DNA from: Dichomitus squalens LYAD-421 SS1
Taxonomy: Eukaryota; Basidiomycota; Agaricomycetes; Polyporales; Polyporaceae
Direction: 5' to 3'
NCBI RefSeq assembly: GCF_000275845.1
Contig: NW_006766938.1
Location: 1 to 64,000 of the forward strand
DNA: 64,000 nucleotides
In this document: positions 23,645 to 34,805 of the stretch, one piece after another
Layout: each line of letters starts with the position of its first letter
How positions within the stretch are numbered: the stretch's first letter is position 1
Made by a program: the position numbers and the translations under genes
The notes under the pieces: model-generated
Databases searched by the model: none
What the model saw: the letters and a program-made list of their open reading frames with translations, nothing else
Told to the model about the DNA's origin: nothing

Positions 23645-24077
23645 TTGGGGCGCTGCGAGAATCACAGATCAATAGTCCGTGCACTATGCCATAATTGGGA
23701 GATTGCTTATCGGAGTCTGACTCGTGTTCCCACGCATCCTTCCGCATTGGGAACTCGTTTAAGAACACGTTCTACGTCAACCTTCTCCTACTCAGCGGTG
23801 TCCTGCTTCGTGTTTAAAGGGCATCTTGCCTTGTGGTGGATGATCATTACAGCCAGGTGCTAGGAACGTCGTTCTTTGTTAGAGCCTCAGATAACAACAT
23901 CTGACATCACCCGAACAGGTTTGGACTGCTTGTCGGAAGGTTTGCGGGCAAGAACACAGCGCCGGGATCCTAGCCTCGTCTTTTTTGCGGAGGTCTTGTC
24001 CTGTTGTTCGACGACTTCCTTATAAGGAGAGGCCTCCTTTAGTATTGACGTAGGTTCCCCATCACCTCTGCTCTCTC

Positions 24078-26915
24078 ATGTCCTCCGATTTTGACGAGTT
24101 GTCCATTCATATACCCTCCGACAGTGGCGAATCCCCGCCACTGTCTGAGGCTCAGCCCCCGATACCTGGCAGTGCTCTGCGGAGGAGGAAGACCCTTGTG
24201 TCTCATCCGCCTCCCTCCCCACACACGCCTCCTCGCAAGGAGCCACGCCGTCCAGTCCGAGACAACTTCGAGCAGCCGTCACAGAAGATCGATCCTCTGA
24301 ACCTCAATCTCCACATTCCCAACCCGTTGTCCAACAAGGAACTCCTTCCCGATTTCATTGCTCCTGCAGAAACTATGAATCGGTGGCACCAGCTCCACAT
24401 AGGCAACTGGATGGCCAAGTTCGCCCCTCCCAGCGAACCGCTATCCGAGGAGATCAGTACACGACTACGACAGCTCACCGATGAGACGTACAAGAAGAAC
24501 AATATCAGGTCGTTCAAAGATATCCGTATTGAGTCCGACATGCACAAACCATTTGTACGTAACTCAACATCATCACCCGGGTCCCGTTGACCGATAATTC
24601 GCCCGTAGACCGGTCTCATACAGGCGATTTTGACAGAGTTCGAGTCGAAAGACATCGTAGCTCTGGATACATCCGTTCACGAAGACGACGACAATAAGAA
24701 AACGACGATTCCCGACGGCGGCATTTACCGCGCCAGCAACGAGGCGCGGCGTGCCACCAAGCTCCTCCCCGCTCGCCTGAGGAACAGAGAGATGCAGCCT
24801 GAGCCGAAGGAGGAGCGCCTCGACCAGGCCGTGCGACGCTCTTGGCACTGGGTGAACACGATCATCGAGGGGAAGGGGAGTCCTGATCGGTGCGCTTTTG
24901 ACTTTAGAAGGCACAGAGAAGCCTTCCTTCGTGAGTCGGAGGAGGGTAGGGCCGCGCTCGAACAGCTTGCCGAGTATATGGCTCACGTGTTCAAATACCA
25001 ACATCGCACTTTCGCCTACGCCATCTACTTCTTCCGTAACAAGGCCCGTCTCATATACTTCGATCGCACCGGCGCCGCTGTCTCCGATTGGTGCGATTTT
25101 GAGAAGGATCTCTACCTGCAGGAGTTCGTGTACAGGCTCGCAAAGGCTGGAGACGCAGAGCGCGGATACGATCCCACGGCCACGCTTATGTCCCCCGATT
25201 CGCAGGAGGTGCAGGACTTCCTCGGTTGGGACAATGCCAAGCTTCCGCTATTCCGACAGTGGGTCAAGCAAGCTACTGAGAGGTCCTGTCCCATCTACAA
25301 GCTGGAGGTCACATCGGAGACGCGAGACGCTTCCGGAGAGGTGCATACAGCGCGTCGCTACTTCCTCGTCGGTCGTCCTCACGCTTGCGGCGAGGCACTG
25401 GTCGGTCGTTGCACTCGGGGATACATCGCGTTCAACCTCGCTGAGAAGACTCTGTGCTTCCTGAAGGACTCGTGGCGTGCCGTCGTCCCCGGTCGTACTC
25501 GCCCAGAGCATGAAGTATACCAGCGTCTGTACGCGAGACTCAAAGCTTCAGGCTGTTCCACAGACGGCTTACCTACTTTGCTCTGCGGTGGCGACGTCGG
25601 TGGTCATGAGGCCCAGAAGACTCGCGTGCATTCGGAAATCACGCAAGCGCAGCCTGTCCCTCGAGCCCACCATCGCTTGGTCCTATGTGAAGTAGGTCTT
25701 CCCCTGGAAAAGTTCGGCGACTTTCACAGTCTCGTACAGTTAATGAGACAAGCTGTTGACAGTAAGTACTCTACCGTGCTCTCGTGAAACCTATACTGAT
25801 GGGTGATGATCCAGCGCATGCCGACGCCTGGAAGCATGCGGGCGTCCTTCACCGTGATATCAGCGTCTCGAACATTCTTATCAAGTATGATATGGAACGT
25901 GGTCGAGCTGTGGGTTCGATGCTTTGCGACTGGGATCTCAGCAAGTATAAGGAGGAGTTGGTGTTGGAACCGACTCAACCGGACCGCACTGTGAGTCGAT
26001 TGCTACTACCTCATCGACTTCAGTCCTAATTTCACCACCTAGGGAACGTGGGCGTTCAAGTCCGCTCTATCCCTACTTTTCCCTTGGAAACGATACGAAC
26101 TGTCCGACGACATCGAATCCTTCGTGCACGTTTTACATTATCTCATCCTCAGGTATCATCGTACCGACCTCGCCCCGACTCTCGAGACTTTCTTCAACGA
26201 CTACTTCGGGTTTCACAGGGTCCATGGTGACATCCAATATGGTGGTTTTATGAAATGGCGCCTTTTCGATCACGACGCCGTCAAAACTCCGTACCGCGTC
26301 GTGTCCGACCATCCTCTGCAAAGCCTTGTGAATGGCCTAGCTGTCTTGTGCCACAACCAATATCAGCTCAAGCGCCCATTCGTCGAAGAAATGACTGCGG
26401 AATACGAGCATCCCTTCCTGGCGGGGCCGGACCCTGTTTCACCTTCCGCCAGCGGAGGCGTCTCTCTGGATTACTTGGGGCGCTACGAAAAGCTTGAGGA
26501 GAATCCAGGGACGGGTGTCCAGGCGTTGTCTTCCCAACCCGCCTCAGTGTCGTCACCGAGTAGCTCCCCCGGGGGGAATTTGGAGACGCATAAGGACCTC
26601 ATCCTGCTGCTGGGGCGTGTCAACAGTCTCTATCTGAGATTGTCGGCGTCCGCTGCAAAGAGCGATCAACAAAGGGACCAGTTCGATTTCCAGCGTCGCG
26701 AGAGCAACACATCGAAATTCAAGTCGAATTTCTCGACGTCCGAGCACTTCGATCTGGCGCCATCTGGACCTTCCAGTGCCTCGAAACGCGTTCGCAAAGG
26801 TGTGCGAGGTACCACGGGAAAGCAACGCAAGCGGAGAAAGGGTGGTGATGCCCGGGACGACGATAACTCATCAGGCCGCGACAGTGGTGCGTCAGGCTCG
26901 GGGGAGGACGAGTGA
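24078..26915 (+). CDS. FunK1-type fungal protein kinase
   Basis: Four exons (24078-24554, 24624-25761, 25815-25990, 26043-26915) give 887 residues. A disordered Pro/Ser N-terminus is followed by a long helical region. The kinase catalytic loop is HRDISVSNILI (551-561), and the metal-binding segment is CDWDLSKY (576-583), where the usual DFG appears as D-W-D, as is common in FunK1 kinases. GTWAFKSA follows as the activation-segment end, then DDIESFVHVLHYLI. The C-terminus is a disordered tail with a basic cluster (KQRKRRKGG), a likely nuclear targeting signal, and an acidic Ser-rich end. FunK1 kinases are expanded in mushroom-forming fungi; their substrates are largely unknown. The DNA just 3' of the gene (26.94-27.24 kb) is copied at 36.84-37.14 kb, but the gene itself is not. 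Confidence 0.9.
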
Positions 26916-26934
26916 TGGTTAGGCACCTTGCACA

Positions 26935-27240
26935 CGCTATCTTCGTTCATGTATGCATATGGTAGAGATTTCAGCAATCGTGATCACCAGTCGAGGTCTC
27001 AAGTCTGCATCCCTGCTTACTTTTCGCTTCCCGCGACAAAGTACAACGGCAGCAGCATGTCGAGACTGTTGTCTCCGTCTGTCGCTTTTGTTGATTGCTT
27101 TGGCTCTACACGGATGTCGACTCGCGAGAAGGATGTCTGCGGGACACTCCGGTACGGAGTTCTGGTTACCATGTTCCTCAGCGCGACACTGGCAAGGACG
27201 ATCGGATTCATTGATTGACACCATCGTGACCTGTTGTACA
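26935..27240. repeat. 3' flank of the kinase gene, duplicated at 36.84-37.14 kb
   Basis: From CAATCGTGATCACCAG.CGAGGTCT (about 26975) to the CACCATCGTGACCTGTTGTACAA end (about 27241), the sequence aligns by eye with 36848-37140 in the same orientation, with many point differences. It is more diverged than the neighbouring CFA20 copy. Confidence 0.65.
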
Positions 27241-27241
27241 A

Positions 27242-28030
27242 GTGATTCGTCGCGGCTGCGTAGAGAGAGAGTTGATGTGGGCGTACAGTGATCAACGCCT
27301 CAGGTTGCGAAACAACACCCAATCAGTCCATCCTCCATTACGATTACCGGAGCATCTTCTCTGAAGGCACATAGCTTATTCAATATGGTACTAACCCGGT
27401 CCTCTGCAATGGTTTCCCAGCTGATCCACGCCCACAGACATTGCCCTTCGCCTTACTTTGCCTTTCGTCTTGCTGCTAAGCCATCCTAGACCGTGTGAAA
27501 CTGCTCCCTCACGCAGAATGTTATCTGCCTGAAATGCATTACCAGAAAAACAAATCGCAGCCCCCGACTGATTCTCCTGTCTTCGTTAGTCTGATTATAC
27601 AATTGTTCGACTCGTGTAGGCAGAAGCTATTTAGTTCAGCTCAATCCCGTGGAACTGCTCGCAGTATCTTCTATCGTACGTCGCTCTTGAAGAGTATCAT
27701 GGAATCGCGAGGTGGGGGAAGAACATCTGCATGTCCAAGACGCGGCACATTCAGGTCGCAGAGGACTAGTGAAGTTCGGACGAGGACCTACCGCCGCGAT
27801 ACATCGGCCTGTGGGACTGGCATAGAGATTGACGTCCATCCCGAATCTACGGGTTTAGTCCGATCCCAGCACACGATACGACGGTTGTTGCGTCATCGCA
27901 GTGTTCAGATAAATAGTATGACGGCTCGTCAACGAGTAGGCTGCATCCCTTCGTCAACGGAACAGACCCTCGACAAACCCTTCCGTACTTGCCCCAGTCG
28001 GATGATATCCGGAAATACTATCAAGCTGCA
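27242..28030. other. Intergenic, no gene seen
   Basis: The stretch 27242-27930 has no counterpart in the second duplication block and no convincing exon. From about 27930 onward it belongs to the duplicated CFA20 block. Confidence 0.45.
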
Positions 28031-29083
28031 CTACGCATTGTCCGCGGCGTATAGCTGAAACTCCCACGGGAGGCGCTGCTGCGGGCCGCCTTCGTTGAAC
28101 CAGATCCTGCGCAGACGACAGGTCGCGTATACCTTCACGTACGAGACATGTGACAGAGTTCCGCTGGGCACCTGTGTCCTCCCTCCGTTGTGGTTGTTAG
28201 CAGGAGAGAACGGAGATGGCTCCTCGTCATCCTCATCCGCGCGAGCGAGGGCACCAGACGAGAAATGGGGGAGGAGAGATGGCAAGTTCAGTGAAGTCGT
28301 GGACCATGATGTCAGGGGACGTGAAGAGGACGGTGGAAACGAAAGCGGGAGTAGGAGGAGGGGCAGAACCCCTAGCTTTAGCTTCGGTTGTTTCTGTGCA
28401 ACCAGAGTGGAACAAGTCAGTGAACGAACAAGAAGCAGACAGAGATGCTAACCAGAAGCCCGCCAATCCTGTCGAGTCACGGCTTGCAGTACTTTACCAG
28501 TCATTCCCACAACACAGACCGCGACAAAGGTGCCATGACACTCAGTCGGATGACAGAATGAGTTCATCCGAGACACGGTGTCTCTCCAGTAGCCAAGGAC
28601 GTAATATGATTGAGGGGAAGAACGTCGCACCTGGAACGTGGAGCACCGCACGACTCCTTCTCGACCAGATCGATCCACCACCCCGACCTCGAAAGCCCAC
28701 TCTCTACCCATGTTCCGAACCTGCAAGTGCATCCAAGCATGCTTCAGGCCCAGATACGCCCTGCTGCCCGCTTTCCCCGGCGCGGCCGGGGCTGCCGGTG
28801 GACATCGTATGTATGTCGTACGCAGCGTTGGGGATTGTAAGTGCAAGACGGTTTGGTCAAGGGTGTAGTTTGGTGATTGGGCTGTATCGTCCTCTAAGCC
28901 TGTCGCCGTGATTAGAGTCTGAGGCGGCGGAGGGACCGGCTGGGAGGTCGTATCGTTCAGCAGGCAAATGACTGAGTCGGCAGGGAGGGTGCTGTCCGTG
29001 TGGGTCTGGAAAAGACCGAGAGGGTCACTCCCGGTGGATGAAAACAAAGAGACGAGGCTAGGCTGGACAGACGATGAGAACAT
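28031..29083 (-). CDS. CFA20 (CFAP20/DUF667)-domain protein, copy A
   Basis: Two exons (28631-29083, 28031-28393) joined across a 237-nt intron (GTGCGA..GCACAG) give 271 residues. The order of blocks follows CFAP20: an N-terminal MF..S.Q..LVSLFSSTGSDPL, then LHLQSPTLRTTYIRCPP, LGLKHAWMHLQVRNMGREWA, FEVGVVDRSGREGVVRCSTFQ, and, after an insert, SHVSYVKVYATCRLRRIWF and RLPWEFQLYA. CFAP20 is a small inner-junction protein of ciliary doublet microtubules; nuclear roles have also been described in animals. The insert between the two halves holds a hydrophobic Leu/Pro run and an acidic stretch (DEDDEEP), making the protein longer than the roughly 190-aa animal form. The function in a fungus without cilia is unknown. 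A second, equally intact copy lies at 37.2-38.3 kb. Confidence 0.8.
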
Positions 29084-30260
29084 GGTGGACGTCGTGGACA
29101 GAGACAAGCAACGCGCGTCAACAGCAATACAGCGGTTTTCGAATGACTTGTCGTTTGCTGTAAGCGCCGACGCGAGCGCGCACCTGCGTCCGACCCCCAC
29201 TGATGCCTCCTTCGACCGACGATATCTCCTCGTCCCTTCCACCAATTAACTCGCTTCTTTCAGTAGATCACGTATGGAGCTTATCTTCACACGTTGATGT
29301 CAGTCTTGTCGCTAAACGTGCCACCCATATCGCGCCAGCCCCATATTGCATCTCGTGCACTCGCCTCTCAGTCCAGACTCTATTACACACTGAACAACGT
29401 GGTGGACTCCTCCGGAAACCATCGGAAAGGGTAAAGTTGAGTACTATCGAGGGTATGATGCAAGAGGTTTGTGATTCTCGGAGTGGTGACGTTGTGTATG
29501 GGGGCGGCTGGGAGGTAGCGTCTTGGGCGACATCGGAGGTTCTCTTTGGGCGATAGCAGACAGTGTCATTTGTGAGTAATATATACTATGGGAGCTCTAG
29601 CGATCTTGCGGGGTATTTGGGAGCAAGTATCATCGCTGTAGGACTGCAGGAAGGGTCGCTGGGCGATTCATATAATGGATAACTACACGCGACTGACATT
29701 GATGACGGTTCATCGACCTGAGTTTCTACATAGGTACGTGCTCGTCCAGTGAGAGTCTCCGGTTAGTCAACTCATCCCATAGGTTGTTATGATATTGATG
29801 CTGATCTCTCCAGGTCCCAGGATAGCACTACCCAGCAAGAACATAGATACAGGACTGTACACCGACGTGCTGTGTTATTGATTGATCCGGAGTACCAACT
29901 TGACTCTGTCGAGAACTAGTCCTTCCCATTTATGAACCTTTGTATCTATTCGTCATCCTCTTGATCAGTACAGTTGCTCGGGCCCATAAACTAATCGCGA
30001 CAATTGAGCAGTACCAGATGTCTCACCATCCATAGGCTTGAATATTGTAGCTACGCTGCGAGCAGTCCACTGCACTCGACGCTCTACTATCCACGGACCT
30101 ACTATCGACGCAGGATGTAATTACTGATGTACAGTGTCCCTATTACACCGGTGCAAAGGCCCGGTTGGATCTAGCGTATAGTCGTATCACTAGTATACAA
30201 GTCATAAAGTGTCAGAACGCCATAATCATCAGTCACACGCACTCTATCGCGGTGTCGTGT
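29084..30260. other. Intergenic; right part is duplicated MFS 3' flank
   Basis: About 29681-30260 aligns in the same orientation with 5005-5600, the DNA downstream of MFS copy 1 (shared ATGCTCGTCC, ATCCGGAGTA, TCACGCGCCGC-like blocks with substitutions). No gene was seen. 29084-29680 holds no convincing exon. Confidence 0.55.
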
Positions 30261-32342
30261 TCAAGGTGCGACCTCCGCAGCGCCCCCTTCTGCCCTAGTC
30301 TGCTTCTCGGGATCTATCGACTCCGTTTGCACCTTCGTTTCATGATGGAGGCCATACGTCTCGTCCACCTGCCCCTGCATCGGCACCTCCTTCATCAACC
30401 CAACCGACAGCAGGCCCACACCGCTGATGCCAATCATCGTCTGCCACACGACCTTCAGGCTCGCCGCGAACGCGTCGCGCACCTGCGAGCGCAGCGGCTC
30501 CGCCAGGCCTCCGATAACGGGTATCGCTGCGTACGCGATCTGCACGCCCGCAGGGAACTGTGCATCGAACTGCGGCGGAAGCGTTTTGTCGAGCTGGTTC
30601 TGGAGGATGGCAGAGCCGATGGTGATTCCCCACGTCTGCGCAAACGTGCGCGCGAAGGAGAAGAACGCGAGCGCCGATGCGTTTCTGGATACGGGCAGGG
30701 GCGCGAGGACGGGGAACACCGTCGCGGGGAACTGAGTGGACGAGTATATACCGTCAGTGTCCTGTAGGGAATGCGAGGGGAGGGGGAGAAACGCACCAAA
30801 AGCCCGAGCCCAGCAGAAGCGACGATCTGGTATCCTACCCATTTGCCCGTCGAGGTGCCCGCCTTGAGCGTCGAGAGCAGGCCGAAACCGATCAATAGAA
30901 GGCACCAGGCGGTCACGTTTGCCCACCGATACCTCTGAGTGAGCTGGACGGATGTACCAGCGATGAAGGCGAAGGGAGCAATGATGAGAGTCACAGGAAG
31001 TGTCTGGACACTAGAGTGGATGGGAGATGCGCCCTTGCATGCTTGGAAGTAGACAGGGATGTAATCTACAGGCAATAATGGATTAGCATGAGCGTGTAGA
31101 GGGAAGAACCGCGTGCCTACAAAATACAGCTGTGGACGTGATGCCGTGAAAGAAAGTGCCGAGATACCTGGAACGGAAATCAATATTGTGGAGGTATAGT
31201 CGAGATTCGGAGGTACATACGCAGATACAGATGTCCTGTTGCTGACAACGTCCCAAGGAATGCTGGCCTCCTTCGGCACGAGCCACTCGTAGACGAAGAA
31301 CAGGCCGATGAATACGAAGCCAATGACGAGGGTGGCTAGTGTGTGCGCGTCGCTCCATTTGTACGCCACGCCTCCCCACGTCAACCCAATGAGAGCAAGT
31401 GTCGTGCCGATTATGATGATCAAATTTCCGCTGCATCAAACACGATCAGGTTGGTGTTGCCCAGGGGAACATGCAGGGCACGTACGCAACGTCCAGACGC
31501 GCGAGCTTTTCACGCACAGAGCCCGGGGGTGTACGAACTCGGAGGAAGAATAGCACGAGGAAGAATGCGATCCCAATGAGTGGTAGATTGAGATCTGCAA
31601 ACCGGTCAGCAAAGTCCTAATCGGAAGCCTCGGATTCATATCACTTACAGAAGATCCAACGCCAGGCGTTCGCCTGGGACAGAGCACCACCCTAACAGAT
31701 GACCCAGTCAGTAAAGGTCGTACGCACCACTCGGTGTGACTCACGATTGGGGGACCGACACCGGAAGCAAGTGCCCAGACACCAGAGAAGATTCCCATAA
31801 ACATTCCCCGCTCCGCTAGTGGAACGAGGTCGGACACAATAATTTCCGAAAGATTGAGGATGCCTCCACTGCCTATCCCTTGTACCGCTGCGCAAGGACA
31901 CGTTAGAGTCTATTGATCTATTGCACGGAGGAGGAAACTCACTCCTCCCAGCGATGAGCATGTTCATATTTTGTGCTGCTCCAGACACCGCGCTCCCGAC
32001 CAAGAAGAGCCCAACGGAGGCGAGCATGACTGGACGACGGCCGAAGGCATCTGCCAAGCGGCCGGACAGGGGTAGAATAGCGGCACTGGCAAGACCGTAG
32101 GCAGCTCCTACCCAGACGAACTTGTCTCCGCCTGCGAGGGAGTCGGTGATGGTCGGGAGGGCGGTGGAGATTGCGGTGAGATCAAGTGCGCTAACGAAGG
32201 TGCAAACGAGGATGGCGGTGAAGGAAAGCCAGAATGCAGAGCCTTTGCGAAATCCAGTGTTCTGTGGTTCGGTGTTCACGGTAGCCTCAGAACCGGTTGG
32301 TATGCGGCTCAAAGCCACGTCCGTTGGGGATGTAGTGGACAT
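30261..32342 (-). CDS. MFS drug:H+ antiporter, DHA2 type, copy 2
   Basis: Eight exons (31943-32342, 31745-31887, 31649-31691, 31486-31594, 31221-31430, 31121-31167, 30797-31065, 30261-30731) give 563 residues. Exons 1-7 are identical in length to those of copy 1 at 5.9-8.0 kb; only the last exon is longer by 12 nt, at an altered splice acceptor and C-terminal tail. Motifs A (GRLADAFGRRP) and C (GVGPP.GG) are kept and no stop interrupts the frame, so both copies appear functional. Differences cluster in the N-terminal cytosolic tail, a loop near the exon 5/6 junction and the C-terminus. Expected role: plasma-membrane export of small molecules; divergence in loops could mean different substrates. 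Upstream DNA (to about 32450) is also shared with copy 1. Confidence 0.88.
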
Positions 32343-33004
32343 TGAGAAGGGCCAGAGCTAGTCACGAACGACGAGGGAAAGGATAGCAATGCTCAGAGGC
32401 GACAGTGAACGACTGACTCTCTACTGAGTATAAAAGGCGAGTGCTCAGGATAAAAAGCATGTCATAAACATACGCAACCTGTTCGGCACGAACGTATGGA
32501 TGAATCATACACCAATAAGCGTTCCTGTGGCTGGCTGCGTACGAGAATGTGGGTGTGCACTTTTTACGGCAACGAATGATTCCGAGATGGGAGATACCCA
32601 GGTACGCGCAGCCGCCGAGGCTTGCGCGTCCAGTAGCACTGCCACAAGAGGGGCTCTGGAATCGGAATCGCAGCCTGCCAAGTTATCGCGTCACCCCTCG
32701 GCCGCTGCGTCGTCAAAGACGGACATCATCAAGCGGTGATCGCATGTGAGCGCGTGGCATATGCAGACTCAGCCTAGGTAACCCTTGCCAACTCTGTGCA
32801 CTATGAGTCCGCTCAGACATGCCTTGGTTGTATGTACTGTCGACGTCAAATTGGTCAACGGGCCGCGTAAGTATCGGCGACCTTGTTGTTTCAGACCGCG
32901 TCCCGATATGGCAGATCAGACGCCTGATCGCGCCAATTGATCCGAGTCGACGACGCTCCGATCTTACAAATGCCCGGGCCCGTGATTGCATCCGAATCTG
33001 AGTA

Positions 33005-33458
33005 CAGTCGACACCCTCTTAACCCATAGCCCTCGGGACAGGCCCGAGTATATGGGTTTTGAGGGGTTATGGGCTGCGAGAACTTAAGCGCCTCATAAGC
33101 GCCCCTGATTAGTCCCAGTTAGCGAGCGCTGGAAAGGCGTCTACTGACCCTTTGAGAGAGCGCTATGAGATTTCGAACAGACTCACCTACCCACAACGTG
33201 GTCGGAGCATGGATGGACACTGGGAGGACTCTGGGAAGCATGCATCGAGTATTGCAAAGGTTATCGATGAGCGTAATCTCAATGTGAGCCCTATTACCGT
33301 ATGGGTTTTGGGCCCTAGAAAGCTATGGGTTATTGGGTACCAGGGGCCTATGGGTTATGGGGTCGAATTCCCCCTATCCCGACTTGGGAAAGCCAAAATC
33401 TTATGGGTTTCGGGAGTTTATGGGTTACCAGGGGTATGGGTTAGGAGGGTGTCGACTG
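33005..33458. mobile_element. 454-bp inverted-repeat element with TA flanks and TATGGGTT motifs
   Basis: Ends are CAGTCGACACCCTC.TAACC and its reverse complement (26 of 28 bp match by eye), flanked by TA on both sides (33003-33004 and 33459-33460), as in Tc1/mariner-like MITEs. The interior has no gene but carries about ten copies of TATGGGTT or close variants, mostly on the plus strand, matching the ACCCATA within the terminal repeat. Confidence 0.65.
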
Positions 33459-33543
33459 TACTGGACGTCCTGCCTTCCTCCGATGGACTCGGAAGAAAGT
33501 GTTCCTCCTGTTGATCGAAACAAAAAGCGCTTCGTATAAGAGA
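33064..33543. repeat. Left copy of a direct duplication around the N gap
   Basis: This 480-bp stretch recurs at 33663-34142 with one visible difference, an A homopolymer of 5 versus 6 near the right end. It directly abuts the run of N. Confidence 0.8.
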
Positions 33544-33662
33544 NNNNNNNNNNNNNNNNNNNNNNNNNNNNNNNNNNNNNNNNNNNNNNNNNNNNNNNNN
33601 NNNNNNNNNNNNNNNNNNNNNNNNNNNNNNNNNNNNNNNNNNNNNNNNNNNNNNNNNNNNNN
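33544..33662. other. Assembly gap (119 N)
   Basis: A run of unknown bases. Because the sequence on its two sides is nearly identical, the true distance and copy number here are unknown. Confidence 0.99.
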
Positions 33663-34142
33663 GGGTTATGGGCTGCGAGAACTTAAGCGCCTCATAAGCG
33701 CCCCTGATTAGTCCCAGTTAGCGAGCGCTGGAAAGGCGTCTACTGACCCTTTGAGAGAGCGCTATGAGATTTCGAACAGACTCACCTACCCACAACGTGG
33801 TCGGAGCATGGATGGACACTGGGAGGACTCTGGGAAGCATGCATCGAGTATTGCAAAGGTTATCGATGAGCGTAATCTCAATGTGAGCCCTATTACCGTA
33901 TGGGTTTTGGGCCCTAGAAAGCTATGGGTTATTGGGTACCAGGGGCCTATGGGTTATGGGGTCGAATTCCCCCTATCCCGACTTGGGAAAGCCAAAATCT
34001 TATGGGTTTCGGGAGTTTATGGGTTACCAGGGGTATGGGTTAGGAGGGTGTCGACTGTACTGGACGTCCTGCCTTCCTCCGATGGACTCGGAAGAAAGTG
34101 TTCCTCCTGTTGATCGAAACAAAAAAGCGCTTCGTATAAGAG
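33663..34142. repeat. Right copy of the duplication, with the right half of the TA element
   Basis: Same sequence as 33064-33543, including the right terminal repeat of the inverted-repeat element ending at 34057 with TA at 34058-34059. It then runs on into unique sequence from 34143. It may be a real tandem copy or a contig-end overlap that was scaffolded rather than merged. Confidence 0.8.
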
Positions 34143-34805
34143 ATCCCTTTCCCGCAATGATGATATGTAGTGTTGACCGAGTGCCAAGAACAGTCGTCTT
34201 GCGTCGGGCCGGACCGACGTCCGGGCCATGATTTGAGGTTTCTTCGCGTCCGCTGGAAGGGGCGCAGTATACTACCCAAGAAGCCGAGCATATTCTTGCT
34301 GTGAAGGAAAGAGATGGGGGAAGGTGTCACAAGCGCAAGGTCGCGAGTAGGGCTAGTCAAGGTAGGCTTTCCCTCGTTCATGTACAGAGATGTCGGAGTT
34401 GCAACCTGGTGGAGGCACCTGCTCATGAGTGTCGCAACATATCAAGCAGCGCGTGTTCGGAAAAAACAAGGGACTGAGGTGCCGAGAATCCCCTACTCAA
34501 AGGACAACAAGAATCCTCACTGTAATTTCTAGCATTCGTCAGCGAAGTCGAAGGCGACTTTATACAGTTAGCTTACGATGCTGAAATTGGGTACTGGACC
34601 GGGCATGTTTCAAGCTCAAGAGCATAACTCTTGCGCCACTCGGATGATTCAACGGGCCAAGAAGTCAGAGGTGGCCTTGGGCGAGAAAGAGAAAGATCCA
34701 TTTGGATCCTTCGGCAATGTCCGAGGAGGCGCTTGTGTGCTGGGAAGGAGCGCAATTAATGACGTTCTTTCGGCTGCCTTCAACTGTTCACCTTGAGCTA
34801 TTCTC

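Noticed and set aside
33005..33460. Telomere or subtelomere because of GGGTTA-like repeats
   Set aside because: The motif is TATGGGTT in an irregular array inside an element with inverted ends, not tandem TTAGGG, and unique genes lie on both sides.
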